The notes: generated by a model from the letters alone, not told the origin. Counted from the first letter of the stretch, positions 52,622-60,624 are shown. The stretch: 64,000 bases of DNA from Bacillota bacterium (GCA_017441925.1 JAFRUE010000004.1:1-64000); one strand, 5' to 3'. Numbers and translations are program-made.

Positions 52622-53226
52622 TGCCAGAACTTACAGGGCGGCATCCTTCAGGGGATGCCGCTTTTTCCTTTTACACGGAGCTTCCGTTCGTCGTAAAGGA
52701 CAGCGACCGGCTGCGGTTCGGCAGGCAGGGTGAGCTGCCGCTTTTCACCGTGACGGGCGAGTATGACGATACCGCGAAAAACCACTGCGCGGCGGTATGC
52801 CTGACCAATCTGACCGCAGCGCTCTCTGCCGTGACAGGACGGCAGCTCCTCGAGAACGGATCGCCGCAGGAGACTTTCCGTGTTTATCACGGTATGGTCG
52901 GGAACGGTCCTGTAGCGTCGATCTCCGGTGCCTGGAGCCGCTATGGGAAAGAGCGCGGACTGCAGCTTCGGAGCCGGCCTGTGCGCAATTACGCGGACGT
53001 GCAGGAAGCGATATCCATGGGGCATCCCTGCGCGATACTCCTGACAGACGGACCGCTCGAGTGGCACTGGGTGACGGTGACCGGCTGGGCGGAAGGCGAG
53101 GGACACTACACGCTGCGGATCCATGACGGGTGGAATCTGCGGGACGACCGTTATTATGATCTGTCCTCCCGTCCGATGTGGATTACCGGGAGAGAGTATT
53201 ATATTGGAGTGTATGAGCATGACTGA
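52621..53226 (+). CDS. Papain-like (C39-type) peptidase-like protein
   Basis: A protein of up to 201 residues. Cys in KNHCAAVCLTNL and His in LEWHWVTVTGW, then Asp in RIHDGW, form the Cys-His-Asp order of peptidase C39-like folds. No signal peptide, so a cytosolic cysteine peptidase or an inactive relative. The frame opens at ATG 52621, overlapping the gap stop, but without a Shine-Dalgarno and across the gap terminator, so a later start (for example GTG near 52750) cannot be excluded. It overlaps the lipid kinase gene by 8 nt, indicating that the two are cotranslated. Confidence 0.7.
   Translation: MPELTGRHPSGDAAFSFYTELPFVVKDSDRLRFGRQGELPLFTVTGEYDDTAKNHCAAVCLTNLTAALSAVTGRQLLENGSPQETFRVYHGMVGNGPVASISGAWSRYGKERGLQLRSRPVRNYADVQEAISMGHPCAILLTDGPLEWHWVTVTGWAEGEGHYTLRIHDGWNLRDDRYYDLSSRPMWITGREYYIGVYEHD
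52638..52666 (+). terminator. Terminator of gap, embedded in the next reading frame
   Basis: Stem GCGGCATCC / GGATGCCGC (52638-52646, 52653-52661), 6-nt loop, then TTTTTCCTTTT. It covers codons 6-16 of the downstream frame. Confidence 0.88.
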
Positions 53227-54124
53227 GAGAGAAAAGGTGCTGCTGATCGTAAATCCCGCGGCGGGGCAGCTGCATGCGAAGACCGGTCTGATGGACATCC
53301 TGTGCCGGATGAATAAGCTCGGCGCGGAGGTTACGGTCTATACGACAGGAGCACGCGGAGACGCGCGCAGGATGGCGGCGGAGGGTGCTTCCCGTTTTGA
53401 CCGCATCATCTGCTGCGGCGGGGACGGAACGCTCAATGAAACCGTGAACGGCATTATGGAAGCGGCCGAAGCAGGCCTTGAGAAGCCTGTTAAGCTGGGC
53501 TACATTCCTGCCGGTTCGACCAACGATTTCGCGGCAGGACTCGGGCTTCCCAAGAATCTGGGCAAGGCTGCAGCCACGGCGATGACCGGAACGGAGCGTC
53601 TGCTCGACATCGGCAGCTTCAATAAGCGGAAGTTCGTCTATGTCGCGTCTTTCGGTCTTTTCTCGGCGACGTCCTATCAGGTGGATCAGAGCCTCAAGAA
53701 CGTGATCGGTCATATGGCGTATGTTTTCGCCGGGATGCAGGAGCTTGGCAATATCCGCGAGTATTCTGCCAAGATCATCGCGGACGGCAAGGATTATTCC
53801 GGCGACTATATCTACGGAAGCATCAGCAATGCGACGTCGATCGGCGGTATCCTCAAGATGGATCCTAAGAACGTGGATCTGTCGGACGGCAAATTCGAGG
53901 TCATGCTGATCCATCCGCTTGACACCGCGGATGAGCTTGCGCGTGTCGCTTCGTCGGTCATCTCGCAGAAACCCGATCCGACTGTGATGGAGTTCTTCCA
54001 CGCTTCGGAGATCGAGATCGAGTTTGAAGACAAGGTCAGCTGGTCGCTCGACGGAGAGGAAGAGAAGGGCGGCAGGAAGGCGCATATCCGCAATCTCTGC
54101 AAAGAACTGCACTTTTACTCGTGA
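53219..54124 (+). CDS. Diacylglycerol/lipid kinase family protein (YegS/DgkB type)
   Basis: A 301-residue lipid kinase. The catalytic DAGK domain begins LLIVNPAAGQ and has the nucleotide motif CCGGDGTLNETVNG and GYIPAGSTNDFAAGLGLP; the C-terminal beta-sandwich ends in SWSLDGEEE. It phosphorylates diacylglycerol or a related lipid at the membrane face. ATG 53219 is chosen because TTGGAG lies 9 nt ahead; ATG 53213 is too close. It overlaps the stop of the peptidase-like gene. Confidence 0.9.
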   Translation: MTEREKVLLIVNPAAGQLHAKTGLMDILCRMNKLGAEVTVYTTGARGDARRMAAEGASRFDRIICCGGDGTLNETVNGIMEAAEAGLEKPVKLGYIPAGSTNDFAAGLGLPKNLGKAAATAMTGTERLLDIGSFNKRKFVYVASFGLFSATSYQVDQSLKNVIGHMAYVFAGMQELGNIREYSAKIIADGKDYSGDYIYGSISNATSIGGILKMDPKNVDLSDGKFEVMLIHPLDTADELARVASSVISQKPDPTVMEFFHASEIEIEFEDKVSWSLDGEEEKGGRKAHIRNLCKELHFYS

Positions 54125-54203
54125 CGCGGGCAGCAGGCTGGAGCCGCGGCGGCGTATACAGCGGCGCGGTACGGCTTTTCTGCAAATTTTCTTGAAAAAA
54201 CTG

Positions 54204-54232
54204 TTGACAGAAGCGGCATGACTCTGTATAAT
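54204..54232 (+). promoter_or_regulatory. Perfect consensus promoter of infC-rpmI-rplT
   Basis: TTGACA (54204-54209), exactly 17 nt, TATAAT (54227-54232), matching both consensus hexamers. Confidence 0.95.
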
Positions 54233-54238
54233 ATCGTC

Positions 54239-54393
54239 TGTAACATCAAGTAGGAGTTCACCGCTTCTCACCTTAGCATAGGGATATGACTCGGGTTTGA
54301 CATTGGATGAAAGGGCAGAGGCCCTTTATATGCGGCGGACTCTATGAGTCCGCATTTTTATTGCGGAAGGCATTCAAGCTGGAGGTGTCAGAC
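54239..54393 (+). promoter_or_regulatory. infC (L20-type) leader RNA with attenuator
   Basis: A leader of about 155 nt between the promoter and infC. It holds a hairpin AAAGGGC / GCCCTTT (54310-54327) and then a terminator hairpin GCGGACTC / GAGTCCGC (54335-54342, 54346-54353) with ATTTTTATT. Ribosomal protein L20 leaders in Bacillota use such an attenuator to shut the operon when L20 is in excess. The upstream part (54240-54300) is likely to hold the L20-binding fold, which I cannot draw with certainty. Confidence 0.78.
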
Positions 54394-54900
54394 ATTAGCG
54401 AAGTTATCATGAACGAACAGATCCGCGACCATGAGGTCCGCGTGATCGACACAGACGGATCCCAGCTCGGGATTATGGACACGCGCGACGCGCTGCATCT
54501 TGCCCAGGAGAAGAACCTGGACCTGATCCTGATCGCGCCTAACGGGAAGCCGCCTGTATGCAAGATCCTTGATTACGGCAAGTATCATTTTGAGCAGATC
54601 AAACGGGAGAAGGAAGCCAAGAAGAAGCAGAAGGTCATCGAGATCAAGGAAGTCCGTTTTTCTCCCAACATCGATGAGCACGACATGGAGACCAAGGCCA
54701 AGATGGCAAGCAAGTTCCTGCAGGACGGCAACAAGGTCAAGGTGTCGGTCCGTTTCCGCGGCAGAGAGCTGTCCCGGACGGAGATCGGCAGAACTGTGCT
54801 CGACAGTTTTGTAGAGAGTCTTTCCCAGGTGGCGACAGTCGAGAAGCCTGCCAAGATGGAAGGACGCAGTATGGTTGTAGTTCTGATGCCTAAACGCTGA
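54394..54900 (+). CDS. infC: Translation initiation factor IF-3
   Basis: IF-3 of 168 residues. The N-terminal domain begins SEVIMNEQIRDHEVRVIDTDGSQLGIMDTRDAL, then the Lys-rich linker FEQIKREKEAKKKQKVIE, then the C-terminal domain with RFRGRELSRTEIGRTVL. I place the start at ATT 54394, with GGAGG 8 nt ahead. AUU is the known start of infC in several bacteria and lets IF-3 repress its own translation. The frame continues upstream through the attenuator hairpin, and an ATG at 54409 is a possible but shorter start. It heads the infC-rpmI-rplT operon. Confidence 0.93.
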   Translation: MSEVIMNEQIRDHEVRVIDTDGSQLGIMDTRDALHLAQEKNLDLILIAPNGKPPVCKILDYGKYHFEQIKREKEAKKKQKVIEIKEVRFSPNIDEHDMETKAKMASKFLQDGNKVKVSVRFRGRELSRTEIGRTVLDSFVESLSQVATVEKPAKMEGRSMVVVLMPKR

Positions 54901-54984
54901 GACCGCATGGTCCGGAGTTTTGCATATAGATGCTCCAGATAAGGAGCGATTCAGGAAAGAAAGAGTATAAGGAGGAAGTCTGCA

Positions 54985-55182
54985 ATGCCTAAGATGAAAA
55001 CAAAAAGGGCCGCCGCTAAGCGTTTTGAAGTGACCGGCACCGGGAAATTAAAGAGATTCAAGGCGTACAAAAGCCATATCCTGACCAAGAAGACCACCAA
55101 GAGGAAACGTAATCTCAGAAAAGCGACCATGATGGACGCTACGAACGAGAGAGTAATGAAGAAAGTTCTCCCCTATCTGTAA
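54985..55182 (+). CDS. rpmI: Ribosomal protein bL35
   Basis: A 65-residue, very basic large-subunit protein with the family start [13 protein letters not shown] and core [28 protein letters not shown] precedes the ATG. It lies 84 nt after infC and 39 nt before rplT, the standard operon order. Confidence 0.97.
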   Translation: MPKMKTKRAAAKRFEVTGTGKLKRFKAYKSHILTKKTTKRKRNLRKATMMDATNERVMKKVLPYL

Positions 55183-55221
55183 GCGGTGGGTCAGAGATCA
55201 ATTTATTGAGGAGGAAGAGTT

Positions 55222-55578
55222 ATGGCAAGAATTAAAGGAGCACTTGGTGCCCGCAAGAGACATAAAAAGACATTAAAGCTGGCAAGAGGATTTTTCGGAG
55301 CGCGTTCCACTCAGTATCGTTCCGCTAAGGCTGCTGTTATGCGCGCTCAGCGCTTCGCATACGCCGGACGCCGTCTTAAGAAGAGAGATTTCCGTTCTCT
55401 GTGGATCGCCCGTATCAACGCGGCCTGCCACATGAACGATATTTCATACAGCCGTTTCATGTACGGACTGAAGCTGTCTGATGTCAAGCTTGACCGCAAG
55501 GTTCTGGCTGACATCGCCGTCAACGATCCCGCCGGTTTCACCGCTCTGGTTGAGACCGCCAAGGAGAAGCTGGCCTGA
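55222..55578 (+). CDS. rplT: Ribosomal protein bL20
   Basis: A 118-residue large-subunit assembly protein: [29 protein letters not shown], then [26 protein letters not shown]. It binds 23S rRNA and, in this phylum, the leader of its own operon to repress it. GAGGAGGAAG precedes the ATG. A terminator follows. Confidence 0.97.
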   Translation: MARIKGALGARKRHKKTLKLARGFFGARSTQYRSAKAAVMRAQRFAYAGRRLKKRDFRSLWIARINAACHMNDISYSRFMYGLKLSDVKLDRKVLADIAVNDPAGFTALVETAKEKLA

Positions 55579-55607
55579 ACGGCAGGACGCTTGAATCAGT
55601 GAAAACG

Positions 55608-55650
55608 AGGCAGACTGCCGGATAGCCGGTGGCCTGCCTTTTCGCTTTTT
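55608..55650 (+). terminator. Terminator after rplT
   Basis: Two-part stem AGGCAG / CTGCCT (55608-55613, 55634-55639) and CCGG / CCGG inside, followed by TTTTCGCTTTTT. Confidence 0.75.
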
Positions 55651-55733
55651 GCGGAACCGGTCTGTGCGCGCCGCGGCAACAAATGACATTACGCGGCAGA
55701 CAGCCGGATATCCTTTCAGAAAGGGGACAGATC

Positions 55734-56435
55734 ATGTATACAGAGGATTTTACCGTTAGATACGGAGAGCTTTCCAGTGACGGATACGTGAAGCCGACCG
55801 CGATACTGCAGTATCTGCAGGAGATCGCGACGGACCACTCCGGAGACTGCGGCTACGGTGTGTATGAACTGCAGAAGATCGGGATCGGCTGGGTGATCAT
55901 GTGCTGGGACGTTAAGCTCGGACGGCCGATCCGCTGGCGGGAGCGCCTGACCTGCAGGACCTGGCCGTATGAGTTCCGCAGCTACGTCGGGAAGCGTTTC
56001 TACGAGATCGTTGCGGAGGACGGGGAAGTGCTCGCGCAGGCGGACTCCTGGTGGGCTATGATGGACCTGAAAGAGATGAAAGCAACGCCAGTGACGCAGG
56101 AGATCGCGGATGCGTTCGGAGAGGACGGGAAGCCTGCGTTTATGATGAAGCGGCCGGGTGGTGAGACGGACACGGAGGCGGAGCCTGTGGTCTTCAGCCC
56201 TGCTGATATCGATACGAACGGTCACGTAAACAATATCCGTTTTGCCGAAATGGCCTTCTCCTATGTGCCGTCGCTGCAGAACATCCGGGAATTCCGGATC
56301 GAATACCGCAATTCGGGTCATCTCGGGGAAAAGATGACGCCGGCTTACAGTCATACGGACGGACACGCCTATGTGTGCCTGATGGGACAGGAAAAGCCGT
56401 ATGTGAAGATGGAGGTTTTCTATGGAGACGAATAA
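55734..56435 (+). CDS. Acyl-ACP thioesterase family protein
   Basis: A 233-residue double-hotdog thioesterase. MYTEDFTVRYGELSSDGYVKPTAILQYLQEIATDHS is the first hotdog, and SPADIDTNGHVNNIRFAEMAFSY in the second carries the Asp-x-Asn-x-His-x-Asn catalytic pattern of the acyl-ACP thioesterases. It releases fatty acids from acyl carrier protein or, in gut Clostridia, may shape lipid tails. ATG 55734 follows AAGGGG. It overlaps the kinase gene downstream by 14 nt. Confidence 0.9.
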   Translation: MYTEDFTVRYGELSSDGYVKPTAILQYLQEIATDHSGDCGYGVYELQKIGIGWVIMCWDVKLGRPIRWRERLTCRTWPYEFRSYVGKRFYEIVAEDGEVLAQADSWWAMMDLKEMKATPVTQEIADAFGEDGKPAFMMKRPGGETDTEAEPVVFSPADIDTNGHVNNIRFAEMAFSYVPSLQNIREFRIEYRNSGHLGEKMTPAYSHTDGHAYVCLMGQEKPYVKMEVFYGDE

Positions 56436-57414
56436 GGACACTTTGTTCTCGATCGGCGAGGCGCTGATCGATATGGTACCGGCGGAGAAAGGCTGTGAGT
56501 TCGCGGACGTTACGGCGTTCATGCCCGCTCTCGGCGGAGCTCCGGCAAATGTCTGCGCGGCTTTTACGCGGCTTGGCGGACAGAGTGAAATGCTGACGCA
56601 GCTCGGCAATGATCCGTTCGGACACAAGATCGCGGCGGAACTGGCTGAAGCCGGGGTAGGGACGGATCATATCAGTTTCACAGATGAAGCCAATACCTGC
56701 TTGGCATTTGTGAGCCTGGCAGCGGACGGCAACCGGACGTTCAGCTTCTACCGCAAGCCGTCTGCGGATCTGCTCTATAAGCCGGAGCAGATCGACGGAG
56801 CCTGGTTCGACCGGGCTTATGCACTGCATTTCTGCAGCGTTTCGCTTGTTCCGTCCCCGATGAAAGACGCTCACGTCAAGGCGATCGAGGAGGCTGCTGC
56901 ACGCGGCGCACTGATCAGCTTTGACCCGAACCTGCGCTTCCCGCTGTGGCCGGATCGCGAGGCTCTGCGTGAAACCGTGCTGGAATTCCTGCCTAAAGCG
57001 CATGTGATCAAGGTTTCGGACGAGGAAATCGCGTTCATCACGGGCTGCAGCACGATCGAAGAAGCGCTGCCTAAGCTTTTCGTCGGCAATGTCCGGCTTG
57101 TGCTTTACACGTGCGGGGCGGAAGGCGCGAGAGCCTTTACGAGGACCGCGCAGGCCGGCGCGCCGGGCGTCAGGGTCGAAGTGGTGGACACCACCGGCGC
57201 CGGGGATTCGTTCGCAGGTGCGTTCCTGTACTGCCTTTATAAAGGCGGCGTCACTCCCGACCGGATTCCGGAGCTCAGCGCGAAGAAGCTGACCGAATTC
57301 CTGACATTTGCCAACGCATACAGCGCGATAACGGTCACAAAGAGAGGCGCAATCCCGTCTTATCCGACTGGAGCGGAATTCGGCGCCTGGCTTGCAGGCA
57401 GGATGATATACTAA
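56422..57414 (+). CDS. PfkB-family sugar kinase, probably fructokinase
   Basis: A 330-residue ribokinase-fold enzyme. The first PfkB signature is in GGAPANVCAAFTRLGGQSEMLTQLGNDPFG and the second in VVDTTGAGDSFAGAFLY, with the catalytic Asp and anion hole in GAGDSF. The N-terminus ALIDMVPAEKG and the FDPNLR segment resemble fructokinases (ScrK). It phosphorylates a sugar with ATP; fructose is the best guess. Its start overlaps the thioesterase stop, and the terminator at 57513 closes the operon. Confidence 0.9.
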   Translation: METNKDTLFSIGEALIDMVPAEKGCEFADVTAFMPALGGAPANVCAAFTRLGGQSEMLTQLGNDPFGHKIAAELAEAGVGTDHISFTDEANTCLAFVSLAADGNRTFSFYRKPSADLLYKPEQIDGAWFDRAYALHFCSVSLVPSPMKDAHVKAIEEAAARGALISFDPNLRFPLWPDREALRETVLEFLPKAHVIKVSDEEIAFITGCSTIEEALPKLFVGNVRLVLYTCGAEGARAFTRTAQAGAPGVRVEVVDTTGAGDSFAGAFLYCLYKGGVTPDRIPELSAKKLTEFLTFANAYSAITVTKRGAIPSYPTGAEFGAWLAGRMIY

Positions 57415-57512
57415 GACGCTGAACCAGATCAATGCATCAGGAGGATGTGCTGTCTGCGCGGACAGCTGGCGGGTTTGCTGCTCGGCAAACATAAACTGAA
57501 ATACAAGAAGAG

Positions 57513-57544
57513 GAGGCACTTCGTAAAGAAGCGCTTCTTTTTTT
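57513..57544 (+). terminator. Terminator after PfkB kinase gene
   Basis: Stem GAGGCACTTC / GAAGCGCTTC (57513-57522, 57528-57537, one mismatch and one G-T pair), then TTTTTTT. From here to 57681 I see no gene or clear structure. Confidence 0.78.
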
Positions 57545-57681
57545 GCTTGAAGTTGAGATGTTGAGCGCCGAAAGTCACGGATTGTCCAGTTGCTCTGTTC
57601 CTCACAAGGACAGGGCTATTATTCATAGTTCGCAGTTTTTTTGACATTAAATGAATTAAAAGTGGCGAAGGCGTATTATGC

Positions 57682-57710
57682 TTGATTAACAAATGAGAAC
57701 CCTCTATAAT
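57682..57710 (+). promoter_or_regulatory. Sigma-A promoter reading into array B and the nuclease-like gene
   Basis: TTGATT (57682-57687), 17-nt spacer, TATAAT (57705-57710). The predicted start near 57717 would place about 90 nt of leader plus all five array units in the 5' untranslated region of the gene at 58109. Confidence 0.78.
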
Positions 57711-57716
57711 AATGAC

Positions 57717-57803
57717 AAGGATGGACTGTGGGCCTGTAAGGACGCAGAGGGCTGTAAATCCGAGAGATGATATAGTGGTTCATTTCTAAGAGTCATGACA
57801 AGA
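57717..57803 (+). other. Transcribed leader upstream of array B
   Basis: An 87-nt stretch between the promoter and the first palindromic unit. It contains two similar segments, GGCCTGTAAGGAC and GGGCTGTAAATCC, about 18 nt apart. No reading frame of note. It may be simple leader or a separate folded RNA. Confidence 0.45.
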
Positions 57804-58070
57804 AAGCAGAAAATCTGGGATAAGTTATCCGCTTTTCTGCTTGATTCATTTGAGCAGGCAGAAAAAAGGACGAGAATCATGATGATTTCTGCTTTTCATG
57901 GCGGAGGAAGCAGAAACAGCAGGAAGAAGGAAAGGGTTTTCTGCTTTTCAGACTCGAGGTATATCCAAAAAGCAGAATTCCGGCGGCTAGGACCGGCTTT
58001 TTCTGCTTAAGCAACTGATGGAGCCTTCAAAAAGCAGAAATTACAGGCCCTTTTTCTGAAAATTCTGCTT
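57804..58070. repeat. Array B: five 39-nt palindromic units (CAGAA-N23-TTCTG) ahead of a nuclease-like gene
   Basis: Units at 57804-57842, 57856-57894, 57908-57946, 57970-58008 and 58032-58070, all exactly 39 nt. Consensus arms AAGCAGAAAA and TTTTCTGCTT match array A, 34 kb away. Gaps are 13, 13, 23 and 23 nt. Some interiors add their own inner stem (B1 GGATAA/TTATCC; B4 CCGG/CCGG), others do not. The array ends 38 nt before the start codon of the PD-(D/E)XK-like gene and lies downstream of a promoter in the same direction, so it would be transcribed as its leader. Confidence 0.93.
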
Positions 58071-58108
58071 CTATAGAATTCATACTGATTACGGGGAGGA
58101 GTGCTGTA

Positions 58109-58921
58109 TTGCGCAATTTGAAAGAGATCATGTATATCCGGGAGAAGGAGCTTCTCAATCTGATCCGGATGAAACAGAAGCAATTGAAGACTGCGGTCGA
58201 GGGTACGTTGTACGCGAATCAACACGATAATACGGTTCAGTTTTATCTGGGAATATCGCATAGAGCCAAAAAGTATCTGAGGAAGGACGATCCATTGATC
58301 ACACAGCTTGTTCAAAAAGAATATGATAAGAGTGTTCTGGACTCTGCTGAACAGGAGATAGGTCTGATCAGACAACTCACAGCGTTTTATGAAAGGAAGG
58401 ACGATCCTGAGTCGCAGTATGAACGAATGTTGTCAGTTAAGCGGCCGCATGTGAAGCCGATCCGGGAGCCGGATGATGAATATGTGCGGAAGTGGCTTGC
58501 CGAGCCATATCCAAAGCTTGAGATCGAAGCATCTCAAGGAGAATATCCGAATTATTACAATGATGAAGGAGTGAAGATGCGCTCCAAGTCAGAACTCATC
58601 ATCGCGGACCTGCTCCGTAAAAAAAGAATACCGTATCGACATGAATATCCGCTGAATTTGATGGATCCAGAGACGCAGCATATGAAAACGATTTATCCGG
58701 ATTTCATGATCCTGCGCGTTCGGGATCGCAAGGTATTATTCTGGGAACATCTCGGCTTGCTTGAGAAGCCCGATTATTTCAGAAAAAACCTCAGTAAGAT
58801 CCGAACTTACGAGATGAACGGATACCTGCCGGGATATAGCCTGATCATCTCTTTTGAAACTTCATTTGCGCCTTTGAGCATAAAGCTTATAGAACAGATG
58901 ATTGAGGCTTATTGCATGTAA
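58109..58921 (+). CDS. PD-(D/E)XK nuclease-like protein next to array B
   Basis: A 270-residue protein starting at TTG 58109 behind GGGGAGGAG. Residues 1-115 are helical and charged (EIMYIREKELLNLIRMKQKQLKTAVEG), with a central IGLIRQLTAFY. From about 150 a restriction-endonuclease-like fold can be read: Glu in MRSKSELIIADLLRKKRIPYRHEYPL, Asp in IYPDFMILRV, and Glu in VLFWEHLGLLEKPDY, where the third motif is E-x-L after W with His in place of the usual Lys. The C-terminus has PGYSLIISFETS. I recall similar uncharacterised proteins in many Clostridia. It would bind or cut nucleic acid. The leader of its mRNA carries the five-hairpin array. Confidence 0.75.
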   Translation: MRNLKEIMYIREKELLNLIRMKQKQLKTAVEGTLYANQHDNTVQFYLGISHRAKKYLRKDDPLITQLVQKEYDKSVLDSAEQEIGLIRQLTAFYERKDDPESQYERMLSVKRPHVKPIREPDDEYVRKWLAEPYPKLEIEASQGEYPNYYNDEGVKMRSKSELIIADLLRKKRIPYRHEYPLNLMDPETQHMKTIYPDFMILRVRDRKVLFWEHLGLLEKPDYFRKNLSKIRTYEMNGYLPGYSLIISFETSFAPLSIKLIEQMIEAYCM

Positions 58922-58933
58922 TCTGATGAATAT

Positions 58934-58964
58934 AAAAAAGCCGCTCCGATCACAGAGCGGCTTT
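58934..58964 (-). terminator. Terminator between nuclease-like gene and proS
   Basis: Stem AAAGCCGCTC / GAGCGGCTTT (58937-58946, 58955-58964), 8-nt loop. The minus strand continues TTTTTTATA, so it serves proS best; the plus-strand side has only a short T-run. Confidence 0.85.
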
Positions 58965-59047
58965 ACCGTCTAATAAAAGATGTACCGTAAATGTAAGTGC
59001 TGACTGTCTGACGAAATTGCAAGCTCTAACGGAATGACAGCGCAGTC

Positions 59048-60490
59048 TTAGTATGCCTTGCCCCAGACGACGAGCCTGGTTGCGGGACGGCCGCAGCAAA
59101 CGCATTTGTCGCCGATCGGCGCTTCGCCGAAAGGCATGCAGCGGGACGTGGCTGTCGTGTCTTCTTTGATCTTGAGCTCGCAGGCGACATCGCCGCACCA
59201 CATGGCTTTGACAAAGCCGGGCTTGTTCTTGATCGTGTCCTTGAAGGTCTCGTAATCGGCAGCCTCATAGATATGGCTGTCCAGATGCGCCTTCGCGCGG
59301 TCAAACATATCCTGATGCATGGCGTCGATGATCTCGCCGATCTTCTTCTCGAGCTCGTCAAGAGGCACAAAGTACTTCTCGCGGGTATCGCGGCGCACGA
59401 CGACGGCCTGACCTTTCTCGATATCCTTGGGGCCGATCTCGACACGCAGCGGGATCCCCTGGATCTCCTGCTCGCTGAACTTCCAGCCGGGGCTCTTGTC
59501 GGACGCGTCGACCTGCACGCGGTAGCGGCCGGACAGGCAGGCCTCGATCTCGGCGGCTTTCTCCAGAACGCCGGGCTTATGCTGCGCGACGGGCACGATC
59601 ATGACCTGGACCGGCGCAATACGCGGCGGCAGGACCAGTCCGTCGTCATCGCCATGCACCATGATGATGGCGCCGATGATGCGCGTGGACAGTCCCCAGG
59701 ACGTCTGGAACGCATAGGCAAGCTGATTGTTGGAATCCGTGAACTGGATATCGTAAGCGCGGGCGAATTTGTCACCAAAATTGTGGCTGGTACCGGACTG
59801 CAGCGCTTTGCCGTCGTGCATCATGGCCTCGATGGTATAGGTAGCCTCAGCGCCGGCAAATTTCTCCTTGTCGGTCTTGCGCCCCTTGATCAGCGGGATC
59901 GCCAGATATTTCTCGCAGAAATCCGCATAGACATTGAGCATCTGGATCGTGCGCTCCTCGGACTCTTCGGCAGTCGCGTGCACGGTGTGGCCTTCCTGCC
60001 ACAGGAATTCAGCCGTGCGCAGGAAAGGACGTGTCGTCTTCTCCCAGCGGACGACGCTGCACCACTGGTTGTAGAGCTTGGGCAGATCGCGGTAGGACTG
60101 AACGGTCTTGGAGAACAGATCGCTGAAGAGCGTCTCGGAAGTGGGGCGTACGCACAGCCGCTCGGTCAGCTCTTCGCTGCCGCCGACCGTGACCCACGCG
60201 ACCTCGGGAGCAAAGCCCTCGACGAGTTCTTTCTCCTTCTGCAGGAGGCTCTCCGGGATCATCAGAGGCATATATACATTCTGCACACCGGTTGCCTTGA
60301 ACATCTTGTCAAGCGCGTGCTGGATCTGCTCCCAGATCGCATAGCCGTTGGGCAGCAGCGACATGCAGCCGCGGACGGGGGAGTAGTCGATCAGACGGGC
60401 CTGCTTGACGACATCGGTATACCACTGGGCAAAATCCTGATCCATCGGGGTGATGGCTTCGACCAGTTTCTTCTCGTTTGCTTTGGCCAT
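59048..60490 (-). CDS. proS: Prolyl-tRNA synthetase, archaeal/eukaryotic type
   Basis: Class II synthetase of 480 residues without the bacterial INS editing domain, so the ProS type 3 form. Motif 2 lies around [30 protein letters not shown] and motif 3 near [32 protein letters not shown]. The anticodon-binding domain and a C-terminal zinc-binding domain follow (CGDVAC... and [18 protein letters not shown]). The start ending at 60490 has AAAGGAAGG upstream; the longer frame to 60586 covers the promoter. No T-box is present here, unlike thrS. Confidence 0.95.
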   Translation of the reverse strand: MAKANEKKLVEAITPMDQDFAQWYTDVVKQARLIDYSPVRGCMSLLPNGYAIWEQIQHALDKMFKATGVQNVYMPLMIPESLLQKEKELVEGFAPEVAWVTVGGSEELTERLCVRPTSETLFSDLFSKTVQSYRDLPKLYNQWCSVVRWEKTTRPFLRTAEFLWQEGHTVHATAEESEERTIQMLNVYADFCEKYLAIPLIKGRKTDKEKFAGAEATYTIEAMMHDGKALQSGTSHNFGDKFARAYDIQFTDSNNQLAYAFQTSWGLSTRIIGAIIMVHGDDDGLVLPPRIAPVQVMIVPVAQHKPGVLEKAAEIEACLSGRYRVQVDASDKSPGWKFSEQEIQGIPLRVEIGPKDIEKGQAVVVRRDTREKYFVPLDELEKKIGEIIDAMHQDMFDRAKAHLDSHIYEAADYETFKDTIKNKPGFVKAMWCGDVACELKIKEDTTATSRCMPFGEAPIGDKCVCCGRPATRLVVWGKAY

Positions 60491-60557
60491 AATGTACCTT
60501 CCTTTAACTGTGCCGGCGATGGACCGGCGCGGATTGATAATAACAGAACGTTTATTT

Positions 60558-60586
60558 ATTGTAAGAGAAACCGCCCGGTTTGTCAA
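60558..60586 (-). promoter_or_regulatory. Sigma-A promoter for proS
   Basis: Reading the minus strand: TTGACA (60586-60581), 17-nt spacer, TACAAT (60563-60558). Confidence 0.88.
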
Positions 60587-60594
60587 GGTTCATA

Positions 60595-60624
60595 TTGAAC
60601 TTGCAGGCAAATCTGTGCTATAAT
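60595..60624 (+). promoter_or_regulatory. Sigma-A promoter for pepF
   Basis: TTGAAC (60595-60600), 18-nt spacer, TATAAT (60619-60624). Its -35 box is 8 nt from the proS -35 box. Confidence 0.75.

Noticed and set aside
57445..57564. Short basic reading frame after the PfkB gene (starting MCCLRGQ)
   Set aside because: The ATG overlaps the only AGGAGG, the frame runs through the terminator hairpin and T-run, and its Lys/Phe-rich end is produced by that hairpin.
13142..58070. CRISPR arrays at the three repeat loci
   Set aside because: Only short palindromic arms are conserved, the variable part lies inside each palindrome, the gaps are only 12-23 nt, each locus has just five units, and no cas gene is present in the window.
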